From: Dactylosporangium roseum
GTDB lineage: Bacteria; Actinomycetota; Actinomycetes; Mycobacteriales; Micromonosporaceae
NCBI RefSeq assembly: GCF_025264685.1
Contig: NZ_CP073721.1
Location: forward strand, 1,293,001 to 1,357,000
Length of the DNA: 64,000 nucleotides
Direction: 5' to 3'
The position numbers were made by a program, and so were the translations under genes. Of the stretch, positions 33,763-42,004 are shown piece after piece. Position 1 is the stretch's first letter. Each line of letters opens with the position of its first letter. A model generated the notes under the pieces. It was not told the origin of the DNA. It saw nothing but the letters and a program-made list of their open reading frames with translations, and did not search any database.

Positions 33763-34108
33763 TGAAGATCGCGGCGCCAGTTGGAGCGTTGACGTGCTGG
33801 AACATCGTTGTGGACCATGCTTGCGTTCGGTTCGGTGGCGTGCCGGTGGCGTGATCATGCCTGCACATCATCTGCGGCTTGCGTGGTCCCCGCGGCTTTC
33901 AGCCTGTTGGTTGGCTGTGCCTGTATCAAGTTGCCGGGCGCAGTCCTGCCACAGTTCGGCCAGGGTTGCTGAGTCGGCCGCACCGTACGTGTGGTTGCCT
34001 GCCTTGTACTGGGTCACCCGTCACGCCAGGGCGGTTAAGTAGTCGTAATAGCTTCGTCTTCGACCTATCATCGATGCCGCCTGTTCGCGACGACGCTGGG
34101 AGCACGGG
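33763..34108. other. left-end stretch of block 1, no gene seen
   Basis: About 350 bases between att copy 3 and the HEPN-like gene. Short open frames exist on both strands but none looks like a protein family. The GC content falls towards 34109. Confidence 0.4.
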
Positions 34109-34807
34109 ATGCCGGACGTAGACAAGTTGCTGGCGTATGCACGCGAACTTTCTAGTCAAGCACAGAAGGACATGACCTGGACGCATTCGGAGTATAGTGG
34201 TTGGTCCTGGCGAGCAAACGGCAATGAGAGCGTCGGCATCATCGAGGCACGCGCGGTAAGCGTTCTTGAGTTCCTTCGCCAATATGCAGGTGAAGGTAGT
34301 TCCTGGGCAAAACACGCTACCGAGAAACTCGCAAAAAAAGGCGATACGATTGCGGACAAGTCTCACGGTCTCGGCGACATATTGCGCGGCTGGGTTGATC
34401 AGGTTGAGGCGGGCGTTGTCGAGATTGCCGGTTCACGCGCGTGGGCAGAGGTAAGCGTCGTAAGCACCGACCTAATGAGCCAAGTCCGCCGACTTCTCAA
34501 TGATCGGGAAACGCATCCCGCAGCGCCGATTGTTCTTTGCGGCGCTGCCCTTGAAATTGCCCTGCGCGCCCTCGCGGACGCCCGGAACGTGATCGTGCCA
34601 TCGCGCCCGACCATAAGCACGCTCAGTGCTGTCCTGCGGCAGGCGAGTATCCTCACTGCGCAAGACGTCAAGGATCTAGAGCAGTGCGGCGGCATTCGCA
34701 ACGCAGCCGCGCACGGCGAATTCGATATTCTCAGCAAGGAGCGCGCCGGGCTAATGGAACAGCAAACAAACCTGCTGCTCCGTAGGCTTGCTGACCTCCA
34801 TCCTTAA
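34109..34807 (+). CDS. HEPN-domain-like protein (possible defence ribonuclease)
   Basis: A 232-residue, mostly helical protein with no clear named family. The C-terminal part has CGGIRNAAAHGEFD, where R197-N198-x3-H202 fits the HEPN ribonuclease signature RN-x3/4-H, preceded by helices (IVLCGAALEIALRALADARN) of the kind seen in HEPN bundles. HEPN proteins are often toxins, abortive-infection RNases or parts of defence systems. The gene is clearly poorer in GC than its neighbours, suggesting separate acquisition as cargo at the element's end. No antitoxin-like nucleotidyltransferase is adjacent. ATG at 34109. Confidence 0.55.
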   Translation: MPDVDKLLAYARELSSQAQKDMTWTHSEYSGWSWRANGNESVGIIEARAVSVLEFLRQYAGEGSSWAKHATEKLAKKGDTIADKSHGLGDILRGWVDQVEAGVVEIAGSRAWAEVSVVSTDLMSQVRRLLNDRETHPAAPIVLCGAALEIALRALADARNVIVPSRPTISTLSAVLRQASILTAQDVKDLEQCGGIRNAAAHGEFDILSKERAGLMEQQTNLLLRRLADLHP

Positions 34808-34872
34808 AGCGCGTCGCCTTGAAGGCCCGCTAACGATCCGCTGCCTCCGGAAGGCTGAGAGCGCACAAAAAG

Positions 34873-34912
34873 CAGGGCTGCTCAACGGGAGCATGCCCCG
34901 TGAGCAGCCCTG
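34873..34912. terminator. bidirectional hairpin terminator
   Basis: A 12-bp perfect outer stem (CAGGGCTGCTCA at 34873-34884 with its complement at 34901-34912) plus an inner CGGG/CCCG pairing. It lies between the convergent HEPN-like and cupin-like genes. Confidence 0.8.
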
Positions 34913-34924
34913 ATGTGCCAGTGC

Positions 34925-35287
34925 TCAACTGGTCAGCGAGGGCCACCGAACGGTGATCACCACCGAATCTTCTTCGGCCTGCCAGGAGTGATCGATACCG
35001 GGGCCCCACACCACGTAGTCTCCCTGGCGTTCCAACACCGTGCTGTTGACCGTAAGGTCGAGCCGGAACCGGCCTTTGACGAGCAGAAGTAGCGTCGTTC
35101 GCTGGTCATCCGCGGTCCACTCGGGCCGCTGTTGGCCCGCCGGGTGGATGCCCCACTTCACCTCCACGTCGTTCGACGCGCGAATGCCGGAGCCGGGCGT
35201 TTCCGACGCGATGAAGTGGCCGAGCAGCCAGCCGCGATGCTGGTCTGCGTCGTCGGCAGCGTTACCCATGTACCAGTTGTCCGACAT
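34925..35287 (-). CDS. small cupin-like beta-barrel protein
   Basis: A 120-residue protein: MSDNWYMGNAADDADQHRGW, then KWGIHPAGQQRPEWTADDQR and TTLLLLVKGRFRLDL, VLERQGDYVVWGPGIDHSW. The GxFRL...GDYVxW...HSW pattern fits a single cupin barrel, though only one His of the usual metal site is obvious. It starts 3 bases after the stop of the HTH-NUDIX gene and is cotranscribed with it. It may be a sensor or small enzyme; ligand unknown. Confidence 0.68.
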   Translation of the reverse strand: MSDNWYMGNAADDADQHRGWLLGHFIASETPGSGIRASNDVEVKWGIHPAGQQRPEWTADDQRTTLLLLVKGRFRLDLTVNSTVLERQGDYVVWGPGIDHSWQAEEDSVVITVRWPSLTS

Positions 35288-35290
35288 GAC

Positions 35291-36937
35291 TCAAAACTCC
35301 CATTCAACGGCTGGTAGATCGGTGCGGGCGCCTCCAACGACGGCGAGGCGCCGGAAGCCTTGCAGCAGGGCGAACAGGCCCTCATTGCTCCATGCGGCAT
35401 CGTGCGCAAGCGCGTCGAGCGGCCCTCGGTCGCGGCTGGAGTAGCGGCGGAGCGTGTCCGACTCCCAGTTGGCCTCAACGCTGCCCCCGAAGCGGCCCCA
35501 CCACTCCTCATCCTCGATCACGATCAGGCTGGCGAACTCGTAGTTGCCGCTCACCAAGTTGAAGCCCAACCCTGTGCATTCCATCCGCCAATGCCCACCG
35601 TCCAAGCGGTCTAGAAGCCACCGCATCGGCTCGGAGAGCCGGCTTGGGTGCATCGGGTCTGCATGGCGCTGCTCCCCGCTCGTGGAGTCGACGTCCGTGC
35701 GCCCGAAAAGCTCCTCCTCCATCTCACGCTCCAGCGTCGCTCCAATGGCTGCGTCGTCACCGTAATCCACGAGCGGCTCGTGGAATGCCTTGGGGATGAC
35801 CGCAAGGCGCCTGGACGAGTTGAGCACGCGCCCGGACCGCTCCTGCACGAGCAGCAGGTAGTCGCCGCCCTGGCGCCGTCGGCCACCGGGCCGAGCAATT
35901 GCGGTCAGGGCGAGCGGGCCACCGGCGCAGAGGCGCCGCCCGATGCCGCAGACGGCCGCGACATCGGGCAGGTGGCGATCCCGAAGCGGCAAGTGACCTG
36001 GGGTCACAGGTCGGCCCTCGGCAAGCGCGTCGATCAGCTCGTTTTCGAGCAGGTCCATGGTCAGCGCGTACCCGACGAAGTCGGCGAGGGCGACGGTGCC
36101 GGACAGGCCGGTGCTGCTCGCCTCGACCTCGGTCAAGCGGTAGATCGGCGCGTTCACGAGCATCATGTTCAGCGTCAGCACCTCGGCGAGGCGCTGCACC
36201 GCTGCCGCGCCGGCCGCCGCGTCGACCTCGGGCAGCACCTCAGTGGCCGGAGCGAACCGCAGCCCATCCGTGTCGAGCGGTAGCGACAGGTCAAGCCAGT
36301 CGGGCCGAGTGAGGATGCTGGTCACCAGCGACCCTGACTCGGTTCGGGCAGCGTACGGCCGGTAGTCGCCAGACTGGCCGTAGTAGGCGCCGAGCGCCTC
36401 AGCAATCACGCGCTGACGGACACGCCCGCGGCCGTGCCCGCGATCCTGCAAGGCGCGAGGATCTGCGTCGTCTAGCCGCGTCGCGACGCGGATGCGCGCA
36501 GTCCCCGGCGACCAGCCTGCGGCCCGATCGAGCCAGTCAAGGGCGGCTCCGATGTTTCGATCCGCCGCCAGCCGTAGCTCTGCTGCTGTCGCTTCTCGGG
36601 GCGTCGCCAGGGCGCTGCCGTCATCGATGCCAATTTCGCTGGTGAGGAGCATTGCGAACCTCGCTTTCGCGCCATCGGACGATTGTGTAAGCAACGTGTC
36701 AAGCGCGTGCTGCATGTCGGGTGTGGGCACCATGGCGGGTTCGGCGTTCCACTTGGCGACGGTTCGTATTGCGGTGCCCAAGCGTTCAGCGAAGCGCTCG
36801 TTGGTCAAGCGCAGCGCCCTGCGCAGTAGGGCGGCACGGCGCCCGGTCCACTCATCAACCACGTCCACCTGTTCGGCCTTTCCCCGCGATTGAACGGCGT
36901 AGCTGCACCACGAGTGCACCGCCAGTACATCGCCCAT
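35291..36937 (-). CDS. large HTH-NUDIX-like regulator of block 1
   Basis: A 548-residue three-part protein. Residues 25-95 hold the same HTH module as the protein at 29080-29766 (VVDEWTGRRAALLRRALRLT, RFAERLGTAIRTVAKWNAEP). Residues 110-330 are an uncharacterised region that includes WLDLSLPLDTDGLRF and LADFVGYALTMDLLENELID. Residues 360-530 look NUDIX-like: GGDYLLLVQERSGRVLN and EREMEEELFG (the RExxEE helix) near residue 400. The ATG at 36937 lies inside a 24-bp perfect palindrome, suggesting autoregulation; a later start is possible. Role: probable element regulator or immunity factor. Confidence 0.68.
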   Translation of the reverse strand: MGDVLAVHSWCSYAVQSRGKAEQVDVVDEWTGRRAALLRRALRLTNERFAERLGTAIRTVAKWNAEPAMVPTPDMQHALDTLLTQSSDGAKARFAMLLTSEIGIDDGSALATPREATAAELRLAADRNIGAALDWLDRAAGWSPGTARIRVATRLDDADPRALQDRGHGRGRVRQRVIAEALGAYYGQSGDYRPYAARTESGSLVTSILTRPDWLDLSLPLDTDGLRFAPATEVLPEVDAAAGAAAVQRLAEVLTLNMMLVNAPIYRLTEVEASSTGLSGTVALADFVGYALTMDLLENELIDALAEGRPVTPGHLPLRDRHLPDVAAVCGIGRRLCAGGPLALTAIARPGGRRRQGGDYLLLVQERSGRVLNSSRRLAVIPKAFHEPLVDYGDDAAIGATLEREMEEELFGRTDVDSTSGEQRHADPMHPSRLSEPMRWLLDRLDGGHWRMECTGLGFNLVSGNYEFASLIVIEDEEWWGRFGGSVEANWESDTLRRYSSRDRGPLDALAHDAAWSNEGLFALLQGFRRLAVVGGARTDLPAVEWEF

Positions 36938-36950
36938 GCATGGGCGATGT
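36927..36950. promoter_or_regulatory. 24-bp perfect palindrome over the HTH-NUDIX start
   Basis: Positions 36927-36938 are exactly complementary to 36939-36950 (core CGCCCATGCATGGGCG). It includes the ATG at 36935-36937 of the HTH-NUDIX gene. It is a strong candidate operator or an RNA hairpin that hides the start codon. Confidence 0.6.
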
Positions 36951-37043
36951 GTCAGAGAGCAGCTTGAATGAATTCGTCAAGCAAGCAGCAAGAACGACGG
37001 AGGTGAGCACTGGATGGCAAGCCGTGCCAGACCAGATCGGCGC

Positions 37044-37241
37044 TTACCGAATCCCGCGGATGACGGTCTTGACGGTTGCCAGGGACACGCCAGCCGCTTC
37101 CGCAATCTCGGGCACGGTGTGGTCCGTCGATCGGCGTATGTCCCTGATCAGGTCATCGCGTTCCTGGCGAATGTCGTCGAGAGCTTGATCGGCTGCGCGC
37201 ACTCGCTCAGCCGCGGCCCGGAGGTCATCAAGAGTCGGCAT
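37044..37241 (-). CDS. small HTH protein
   Basis: A 65-residue protein: a helical N-terminal part (LRAAAERVRAADQALDDIRQ) that may be a short coiled coil, followed by an HTH (HTVPEIAEAAGVSLATVKTV). Size and design fit a small element regulator. It is upstream of, and on the same strand as, the HTH-NUDIX gene. A 20-bp perfect palindrome lies 45 bases upstream of its ATG at 37241. Confidence 0.72.
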   Translation of the reverse strand: MPTLDDLRAAAERVRAADQALDDIRQERDDLIRDIRRSTDHTVPEIAEAAGVSLATVKTVIRGIR

Positions 37242-37285
37242 GTCAACAGTCTACCGGACACCAAACTATCCGGAGAGACGGCTTG

Positions 37286-37305
37286 ACGGCTAGTCGACTA
37301 GCCGT
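37286..37305. promoter_or_regulatory. 20-bp perfect palindrome, candidate operator
   Basis: ACGGCTAGTCGACTAGCCGT reads the same on both strands. It lies in the gap between the leftward HTH gene (start 37241) and the rightward transfer operon (first gene 37752), so it could act on both. Confidence 0.55.
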
Positions 37306-37751
37306 ATAGCGTACCAACCAAGCAAGGATGCAGGGACCCCGGAACGGCGGCACGTGGTTGCCGCGCGCCCATGTTCTGCCGGATTCATCCGTATTGATCC
37401 GCATTGTTGATTGAGAACTCCATAGAGGCAGCGTTGACCGGCCTGCATACCGAACGGTCAGGCGCCCTGCCCGGGACTGTCGGGAGACAGCAATCCGGAC
37501 GGCGCCAGCAGTAAAGCGACAGGTCTAGGCCCCGCTGAGTGGCCAGCACGAACACTGGCACCCCCGTACCTGCCTGCATAGGCGGCGGGGTCGCATGCGC
37601 ACCGTGGCGGACAAGTAGACCTAGCTCGATACGTAGACCTGCCCGAAGGTCGAAACCCCTTTGCGTGGGCCGCGCGCCGAGGTTTGGCGTGCGGCCCGCT
37701 GAACGTTCCTGATCCGACTTTCTACCGGTCCTGACTTGGGGAGGCGTTCCG
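37306..37751 (+). other. long leader before the transfer operon, with hairpin
   Basis: About 450 bases with no convincing gene. A 12-bp stem (37668-37679 with 37687-37698, one G-U pair; GGGCCGCGCGCC arm) lies 54 bases before the first gene. Its arm resembles the arms of the three hairpin repeats at 40184, 42676 and 43133. GTAGACCT is repeated at about 37614 and 37635. A possible attenuator or leader. Confidence 0.4.
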
Positions 37752-37946
37752 GTGATGACTTCGAAGCTTGCGGCGACTGTCCGCATCACGGCCAGGGGTA
37801 ACGCGGTGTGGCGTGAGTGCGCCGGTTGCGGGTCCCTGGCTCCTTTGGCCCCGAACGAGTCTCGCTGCCGGGAGTGCCCGGCGGTCGGCCGCGCTGGCCG
37901 TCGCCGCCGTGCGGCGCCGCCCCGGCCCGTGTCCGGAAGGAACTAG
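37752..37946 (+). CDS. small Zn-ribbon-like protein
   Basis: A 64-residue basic protein with two CxxC pairs (CAGCGSLAPLAPNESRCREC), a probable zinc ribbon, and an Arg-rich C-terminus. GTG at 37752 (or ATG at 37755) follows a GGGGAGG ribosome site. First gene of the block 1 transfer operon. Function unknown; nucleic-acid binding is plausible. Confidence 0.62.
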   Translation: MMTSKLAATVRITARGNAVWRECAGCGSLAPLAPNESRCRECPAVGRAGRRRRAAPPRPVSGRN

Positions 37947-37953
37947 CGACGTC

Positions 37954-38199
37954 ATGGAGTACGACCAGGATTTCGACGGTGCGGAGCCGTCCGCGGCGCA
38001 GTTGGCCGCGATCGAGGATGAGGAACCGGTGCTGGCCGCAGAGCTTGAGTTGCTGGACGTGCAGTTGATGCTGCTTTCCGGTCGCGGCCCGGTCGACGCG
38101 GTGACCGCGTATCGCCTTGAGCGGGCGCGTGCCGCGGTGGTCCGCGAGACCTGCGCCTGGTACCGCCGCCGGTTCAACGCGCGGCGTAGCGCGGCCTGA
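37954..38199 (+). CDS. DUF6284-like small protein
   Basis: An 81-residue helical protein (AAQLAAIEDEEPVLAAELEL, YRLERARAAVVRETCAWYRR). It is a homologue of the protein at 31083-31331 in block 2 and occupies the same place at the head of a transfer operon. Role unknown. ATG at 37954. Confidence 0.72.
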   Translation: MEYDQDFDGAEPSAAQLAAIEDEEPVLAAELELLDVQLMLLSGRGPVDAVTAYRLERARAAVVRETCAWYRRRFNARRSAA

Positions 38200-38209
38200 C
38201 GGCGCGCTG

Positions 38210-38485
38210 ATGGCCGTTGCCGGCATCGTGTACCTGCTGCATTTTGACCGCGCGTTCGGTCACGCCCGGCATTACACCGGCTGGACGAGGGACCTTACGG
38301 CCCGGCTCGCCGAGCACGCCGCGGGTCGTGGTGCTCGCCTCCTCGCAGTGGTGCATGCGGCCGGGATCGGCTGGCAGCTCGCCCGGACGTGGGAGGGCAC
38401 GCGCGCCGATGAGCGGGCGCTGAAGCGGCAGGGCGGCGCTTCAAGGCGCTGCCCGTTGTGTGGTGTCACCGCGCGGCGCCGGTAG
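38210..38485 (+). CDS. GIY-YIG-like small nuclease-fold protein
   Basis: A 91-residue protein whose first half (AGIVYLLHFD, HYTGWTRDLTARLAEH, GRGARLL) fits the GIY-YIG nuclease pattern, with VYLLHF for the GIY strand, YTGWT for YIG and the following Arg. A CPLC pair near the end may bind zinc. Proteins of this type occur widely in actinobacterial mobile elements, role unknown. ATG at 38210. Confidence 0.7.
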   Translation: MAVAGIVYLLHFDRAFGHARHYTGWTRDLTARLAEHAAGRGARLLAVVHAAGIGWQLARTWEGTRADERALKRQGGASRRCPLCGVTARRR

Positions 38486-38550
38486 GGCATGGCCCTGCTG
38501 TCGAGTGCCGCGCACCCCCTTCTTTGACTTCGTGAACTGGAGGTTCACTC

Positions 38551-38880
38551 ATGTACAGCACAACCCCTGACGCGGTGGCCGATGAGCTGGTCGCCCTGGC
38601 CGAGGCGGTGCGGGCCGCTGGTGCGTCCACGGTGCAGCTCTACGTGAGCTTCGGCCCGGACATGTTCGCGCCCGAGCCGGACCGTATCGCCGACGTCGAC
38701 CGGCTCGCCGAGGCGTTCGGCCTGACCGCGGAGACCGCGAAAGGTTCCAGCGGTTGGTACCGCGGCGCGAAGCGCGACCACGACGGGATCTTCGTCAAGG
38801 TCGACACGCGCGTGTCGGCACCGGCGCAGCGGTGCGCGTGCGGCGCGGTGTGCGAGCACAGCGGGGCGGTGGCGGCGTGA
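38551..38880 (+). CDS. hypothetical protein of the transfer operon
   Basis: A 109-residue protein: helical start (VADELVALAEAVRAAGASTV), then VQLYVSFGPDMFAPEPDRIA and a Cys-containing tail CACGAVCEH. No family recognised. ATG at 38551 follows CTGGAGG; its stop overlaps the next ATG. Confidence 0.68.
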   Translation: MYSTTPDAVADELVALAEAVRAAGASTVQLYVSFGPDMFAPEPDRIADVDRLAEAFGLTAETAKGSSGWYRGAKRDHDGIFVKVDTRVSAPAQRCACGAVCEHSGAVAA

Positions 38881-39977
38881 TGGGCACGACGGCTGAGCTT
38901 GACGCCGAGCTGGCCGCGACGGTCCGCCGGACCGGGTACATGCGGCAACTGTTCTACGTGGTGGTGCTGCTGGTCGCGCTGGCCGGGCAGGTGTCCGGCG
39001 CGGTCACGGCCCTCGGTATCCCGCTGATCTGGGCCATCCCGGCGGTTGGCGCGTTGGAGCTCGGCGGGATCGTGGTGCTGTCCAACGCCGACGTGCGCCG
39101 CCGGCTGGGGGAGCGGGCGACCGCTTCCCGGCTGCTGTCCGCTGCGATCGCTGCGGGTGCGGTGACGTTCAACTGGCTGGCCCACAGCAATAAGCTCCTG
39201 GCCGGGTTCTTCGCCGGCATGTCGGCCCTCGGCTATCTGGTGTGGTTGATGCACACCGAGAACCAGCGCCGCGACCGTCTGCGGGCCAAGGGTGACTTGC
39301 CGCCGACCACCCCCGCCTATGAGCTGTTCGGGCACTGGCTGCGCCACCCGGTATTGACCCTGCGCGCGAAGTCCGTGGCCAAGGCCAGCCCGGAGCTTGG
39401 CCTCTACGGGTCGCTTGCCGCGGCCCGCGTCGAGATGCGGCGGGAGCGGCAGCACGCCGCGATCGCTAAGGTGCTGCACCGCAAGATTCGGTCCGCGGTC
39501 GACCCGACCACGGCGGACATCGCGACCGCGACGTACGACCTTGGCGAGGTCGCCGCCCGGCTCGCCGCGGGCGCGGACTATGACGGGCTGACCGCGCTGA
39601 TCGCCGCGGACCTGACCGCCGAACGCCTTGCCCCGACCTCCCCGGCCGAGCCGGCCGCCGAGGTCGGCGAGCCGATGGCCGAGCTGTCGGCACCGTCCGG
39701 TGAGCCGGTGGCCGAGCGGCCCGTGCCGGTCCGGCTGGCGTTGCAGGCCGCCCCGACCGGCGACGATGCCGCGCCGAGCACAACGCCGAGCACATCGCGG
39801 GGTGTGCGGCCGGCGAAGCGGCAGCCCTCGGCGGCTGAGCGGGTCGCGAAGGCCAAGGCCCGCAACCCGGACGCCACCCCGGCGCAGCTCGCCGCCCGGC
39901 TGAAGCTGTCGGAGCGCACCGTACAGCGCCACCTCGCCGCGAACCGCGCCGCGACCCCCGACACCGACGCGGCCTGA
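38880..39977 (+). CDS. DUF2637/SpdB-like membrane protein with C-terminal HTH
   Basis: A 365-residue protein. Residues 20-125 contain four membrane helices (LFYVVVLLVALAGQVSGAVT, AIPAVGALELGGIVVLS, LLSAAIAAGAVTFNWLAHS, LLAGFFAGMSALGYLVWLMH). A long Pro/Glu/Ala-rich linker follows, then an HTH at the C-terminus (ATPAQLAARLKLSERTVQRH). This layout is that of DUF2637/SpdB transfer proteins, which cooperate with TraB in intramycelial spread. ATG at 38880 overlaps the previous stop. Confidence 0.82.
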   Translation: MGTTAELDAELAATVRRTGYMRQLFYVVVLLVALAGQVSGAVTALGIPLIWAIPAVGALELGGIVVLSNADVRRRLGERATASRLLSAAIAAGAVTFNWLAHSNKLLAGFFAGMSALGYLVWLMHTENQRRDRLRAKGDLPPTTPAYELFGHWLRHPVLTLRAKSVAKASPELGLYGSLAAARVEMRRERQHAAIAKVLHRKIRSAVDPTTADIATATYDLGEVAARLAAGADYDGLTALIAADLTAERLAPTSPAEPAAEVGEPMAELSAPSGEPVAERPVPVRLALQAAPTGDDAAPSTTPSTSRGVRPAKRQPSAAERVAKAKARNPDATPAQLAARLKLSERTVQRHLAANRAATPDTDAA

Positions 39978-40017
39978 CCCCTGCCCTTGACCCGCCATCC
40001 ACAACAGGAGACCGACG

Positions 40018-40182
40018 ATGACGAGCAAGAAGCTGCTCGGCTGGGCCGTGCTGGCCCTGCTGCTGTACTACGCCGCCACCGCCCCGGCCGACGCCGGGCA
40101 CACCGCGCGGGACGCGATGTCCGCCGCCGCGCAGGTCGGCAACGGCCTGATCACGTTCCTGAAGTCGGCGACCAGCCGTTAG
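40018..40182 (+). CDS. 54-residue membrane peptide
   Basis: Starts MTSKKLLGWAVLALLLYYAA, one membrane helix or signal, then a polar stretch ending FLKSATSR. ATG at 40018 follows ACAGGAG. It resembles the small Spd membrane proteins of AICEs and the protein at 31357 in block 2. Too short to assign further. Confidence 0.68.
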   Translation: MTSKKLLGWAVLALLLYYAATAPADAGHTARDAMSAAAQVGNGLITFLKSATSR

Positions 40183-40183
40183 C

Positions 40184-40239
40184 CCTGCCCGGCGCGCGGC
40201 CCTCTGGCCTAGGAACCGTGGCCGCGCGCCGGCCCCCTC
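40184..40239 (+). repeat. hairpin repeat copy 1, before the coupling-protein gene
   Basis: A 56-bp unit containing a 13-bp perfect inverted repeat (CCGGCGCGCGGCC with its complement) around an 18-base loop that includes GGCCTAGGAACC. It lies between the 54-residue membrane gene and the ribosome site of the gene at 40262. Copies 2 and 3 are at 42676 and 43133. Confidence 0.9.
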
Positions 40240-40261
40240 TCCTGAAGGAGGAACGCCTTCC

Positions 40262-42004
40262 ATGGCGAGCACACGCACCTTCCGTCCCCGCGTGTTCGGC
40301 GCCGGTCTGATCGCCACGGCGACCGGATGGGTGCTCACCCAGGCCCCGGACACGCTCGATGTGGCCGGCTACGGCTATGCCCTCGGCGTGGCCGGTGCGG
40401 CGACCGCGGCCGGGACCGTCTACGCCCGGTTCCGCGGCGCGGCGGGCAGTAACCGGCTGATCGGCCGGTGGGACCGCAACACCCGCCGCAACGGCGGCAC
40501 CGCCTCCCGCTGGCAGATGCTCACCGTGTCGTCGCGCTGGAGCATGGCCCGCCGCGCGCCGGTGTTGCGCCCGTCGCTGCGCGACCTCGGCTGGTGGGAC
40601 CGCTGGCGGACCCCGGCCCTGTCCTACGCCACCCCGCTGTGCAAGGTCGGCGGTCAGACGGTGTGGACCTCGTGTGAGGAATCCACGCTGCGTATCGGCA
40701 TCCCGGGCACCGGCAAGACCGCCGAACTCGCCTGCCGGGTCATCGACGCCCCCGGCGGCGCCGTGGTCGCCTCGACCGCGACCGACCTGTACGACCTCAC
40801 CGCCAAGCTCCGCGAGCCGCGCGGCCCGGTCACGGTGTTCAACCCGGGCGGCATCGGCGAGGTCGCCTCCACGCTGCGATGGTCGCCCCTGGCCGGGTGC
40901 AAGGACCCGGCGACGGCGGCCCGCCGCGCCGCGGACCTGATCGGCCCGTCCGGCGGCAACGACGAGGGCGAGCGGTGGAACATCCACGCCCGCCGAGCCC
41001 TGGCCGTCATGCTGCACGCCGCCGCCCTCGGCGGCTACCGGATGCGCGACGTGCAGCGGTGGGTAGCCAACCCCGACGCCGCCGCCGCACAGGTCATGAC
41101 CGCCCTAGCAGGGTCGCCGAACCCGGCCGAGATGTGCCAGACCGCCGAGCAGACGCTGCGCATGACCGCCCGCACCCGCGACGGCGTGATGCTGGCCGTG
41201 GCCCCAGCGGTGGCGTGGGTGATGCAGCCGGCCGCCGCCAAGTGCGGCGACGCCGACCCCGACACCGCCGCCGAATTCATCGACGACCTCACCGACAAGG
41301 CGGGTACGTTCTACCTCCTCGGCGACGAAGACGGCACCGTTGGGCCGCTGGTCGCCGCGTTGACCGCAGAGATCGTGCACCGCTCCCGAGCGATCGCCGC
41401 CGCCCGTCCGGGTGGCCGCCTCGATCCGGGGCTGGCGCTGATCCTCGATGAGGTCGCGCTGATCTGCCCCACACCGCTTGACCGGTGGATGGCCGAGCTT
41501 CGCAAGCGCTCCATCGTCGTGCACGCCGCCTGCCAGGGCCTCGGCCAACTGCGGCAGCGGTGGGGCAAGGACGGCGCCTCAATGATTCTCAACGCCGCCG
41601 CGGCCGTGCTGGTGTTCGGCGGCTGCAAAGACCCTGGCGACCTGGCCGCCTTCTGTGACCTGGCCGGGGAACGGGAAGAGGTCAGCGCCACCCGCGACGC
41701 GGACGGGCGGGTCACCTCGAGTACGACCCGCCGGGTGCCGGTCATCTCAGCCGCGATGCTGGCCGGGCTGCCCAACCATCGGGCCATGCTCATCCGCCGT
41801 GGCATGCCGGTCGCCCTCGCCGCGACGCCGATCGTGTGGCGCCGCCGCGACGTGCGCCGCGCCGTCCGCGGCCAGACCCGCACCGCCCGCGCCGCGGCGT
41901 GGACCCTGCGCACCGTCCGCCGGGCGGCCCGGACCAAGGCGGCCCAGACCAAGACGGCCCAGACCAAGGCGGCCCAGACCAAGACGGAGGAGGTGCCGGC
42001 GTGA
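40262..42004 (+). CDS. VirD4/TraG-like type IV coupling protein
   Basis: A 580-residue ATPase. An N-terminal membrane part (residues 10-55) precedes Walker A GIPGTGKT near residue 146, Walker B LALILDEVALI near residue 391, and the TraM-recognition-like end typical of TraG/TraD proteins (HAACQGLGQLRQRWG, VLVFGGCKDPGDLAAFCDLA). The C-terminus carries a repeat of AAQTKT units (KAAQTKTAQTKAAQTKTEE). Such proteins pass single-stranded DNA to a secretion channel. Its presence beside an FtsK/TraB translocase in the same operon is notable, since AICEs usually need TraB alone. ATG at 40262 after GAAGGAGGAA. Confidence 0.85.
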   Translation: MASTRTFRPRVFGAGLIATATGWVLTQAPDTLDVAGYGYALGVAGAATAAGTVYARFRGAAGSNRLIGRWDRNTRRNGGTASRWQMLTVSSRWSMARRAPVLRPSLRDLGWWDRWRTPALSYATPLCKVGGQTVWTSCEESTLRIGIPGTGKTAELACRVIDAPGGAVVASTATDLYDLTAKLREPRGPVTVFNPGGIGEVASTLRWSPLAGCKDPATAARRAADLIGPSGGNDEGERWNIHARRALAVMLHAAALGGYRMRDVQRWVANPDAAAAQVMTALAGSPNPAEMCQTAEQTLRMTARTRDGVMLAVAPAVAWVMQPAAAKCGDADPDTAAEFIDDLTDKAGTFYLLGDEDGTVGPLVAALTAEIVHRSRAIAAARPGGRLDPGLALILDEVALICPTPLDRWMAELRKRSIVVHAACQGLGQLRQRWGKDGASMILNAAAAVLVFGGCKDPGDLAAFCDLAGEREEVSATRDADGRVTSSTTRRVPVISAAMLAGLPNHRAMLIRRGMPVALAATPIVWRRRDVRRAVRGQTRTARAAAWTLRTVRRAARTKAAQTKTAQTKAAQTKTEEVPA

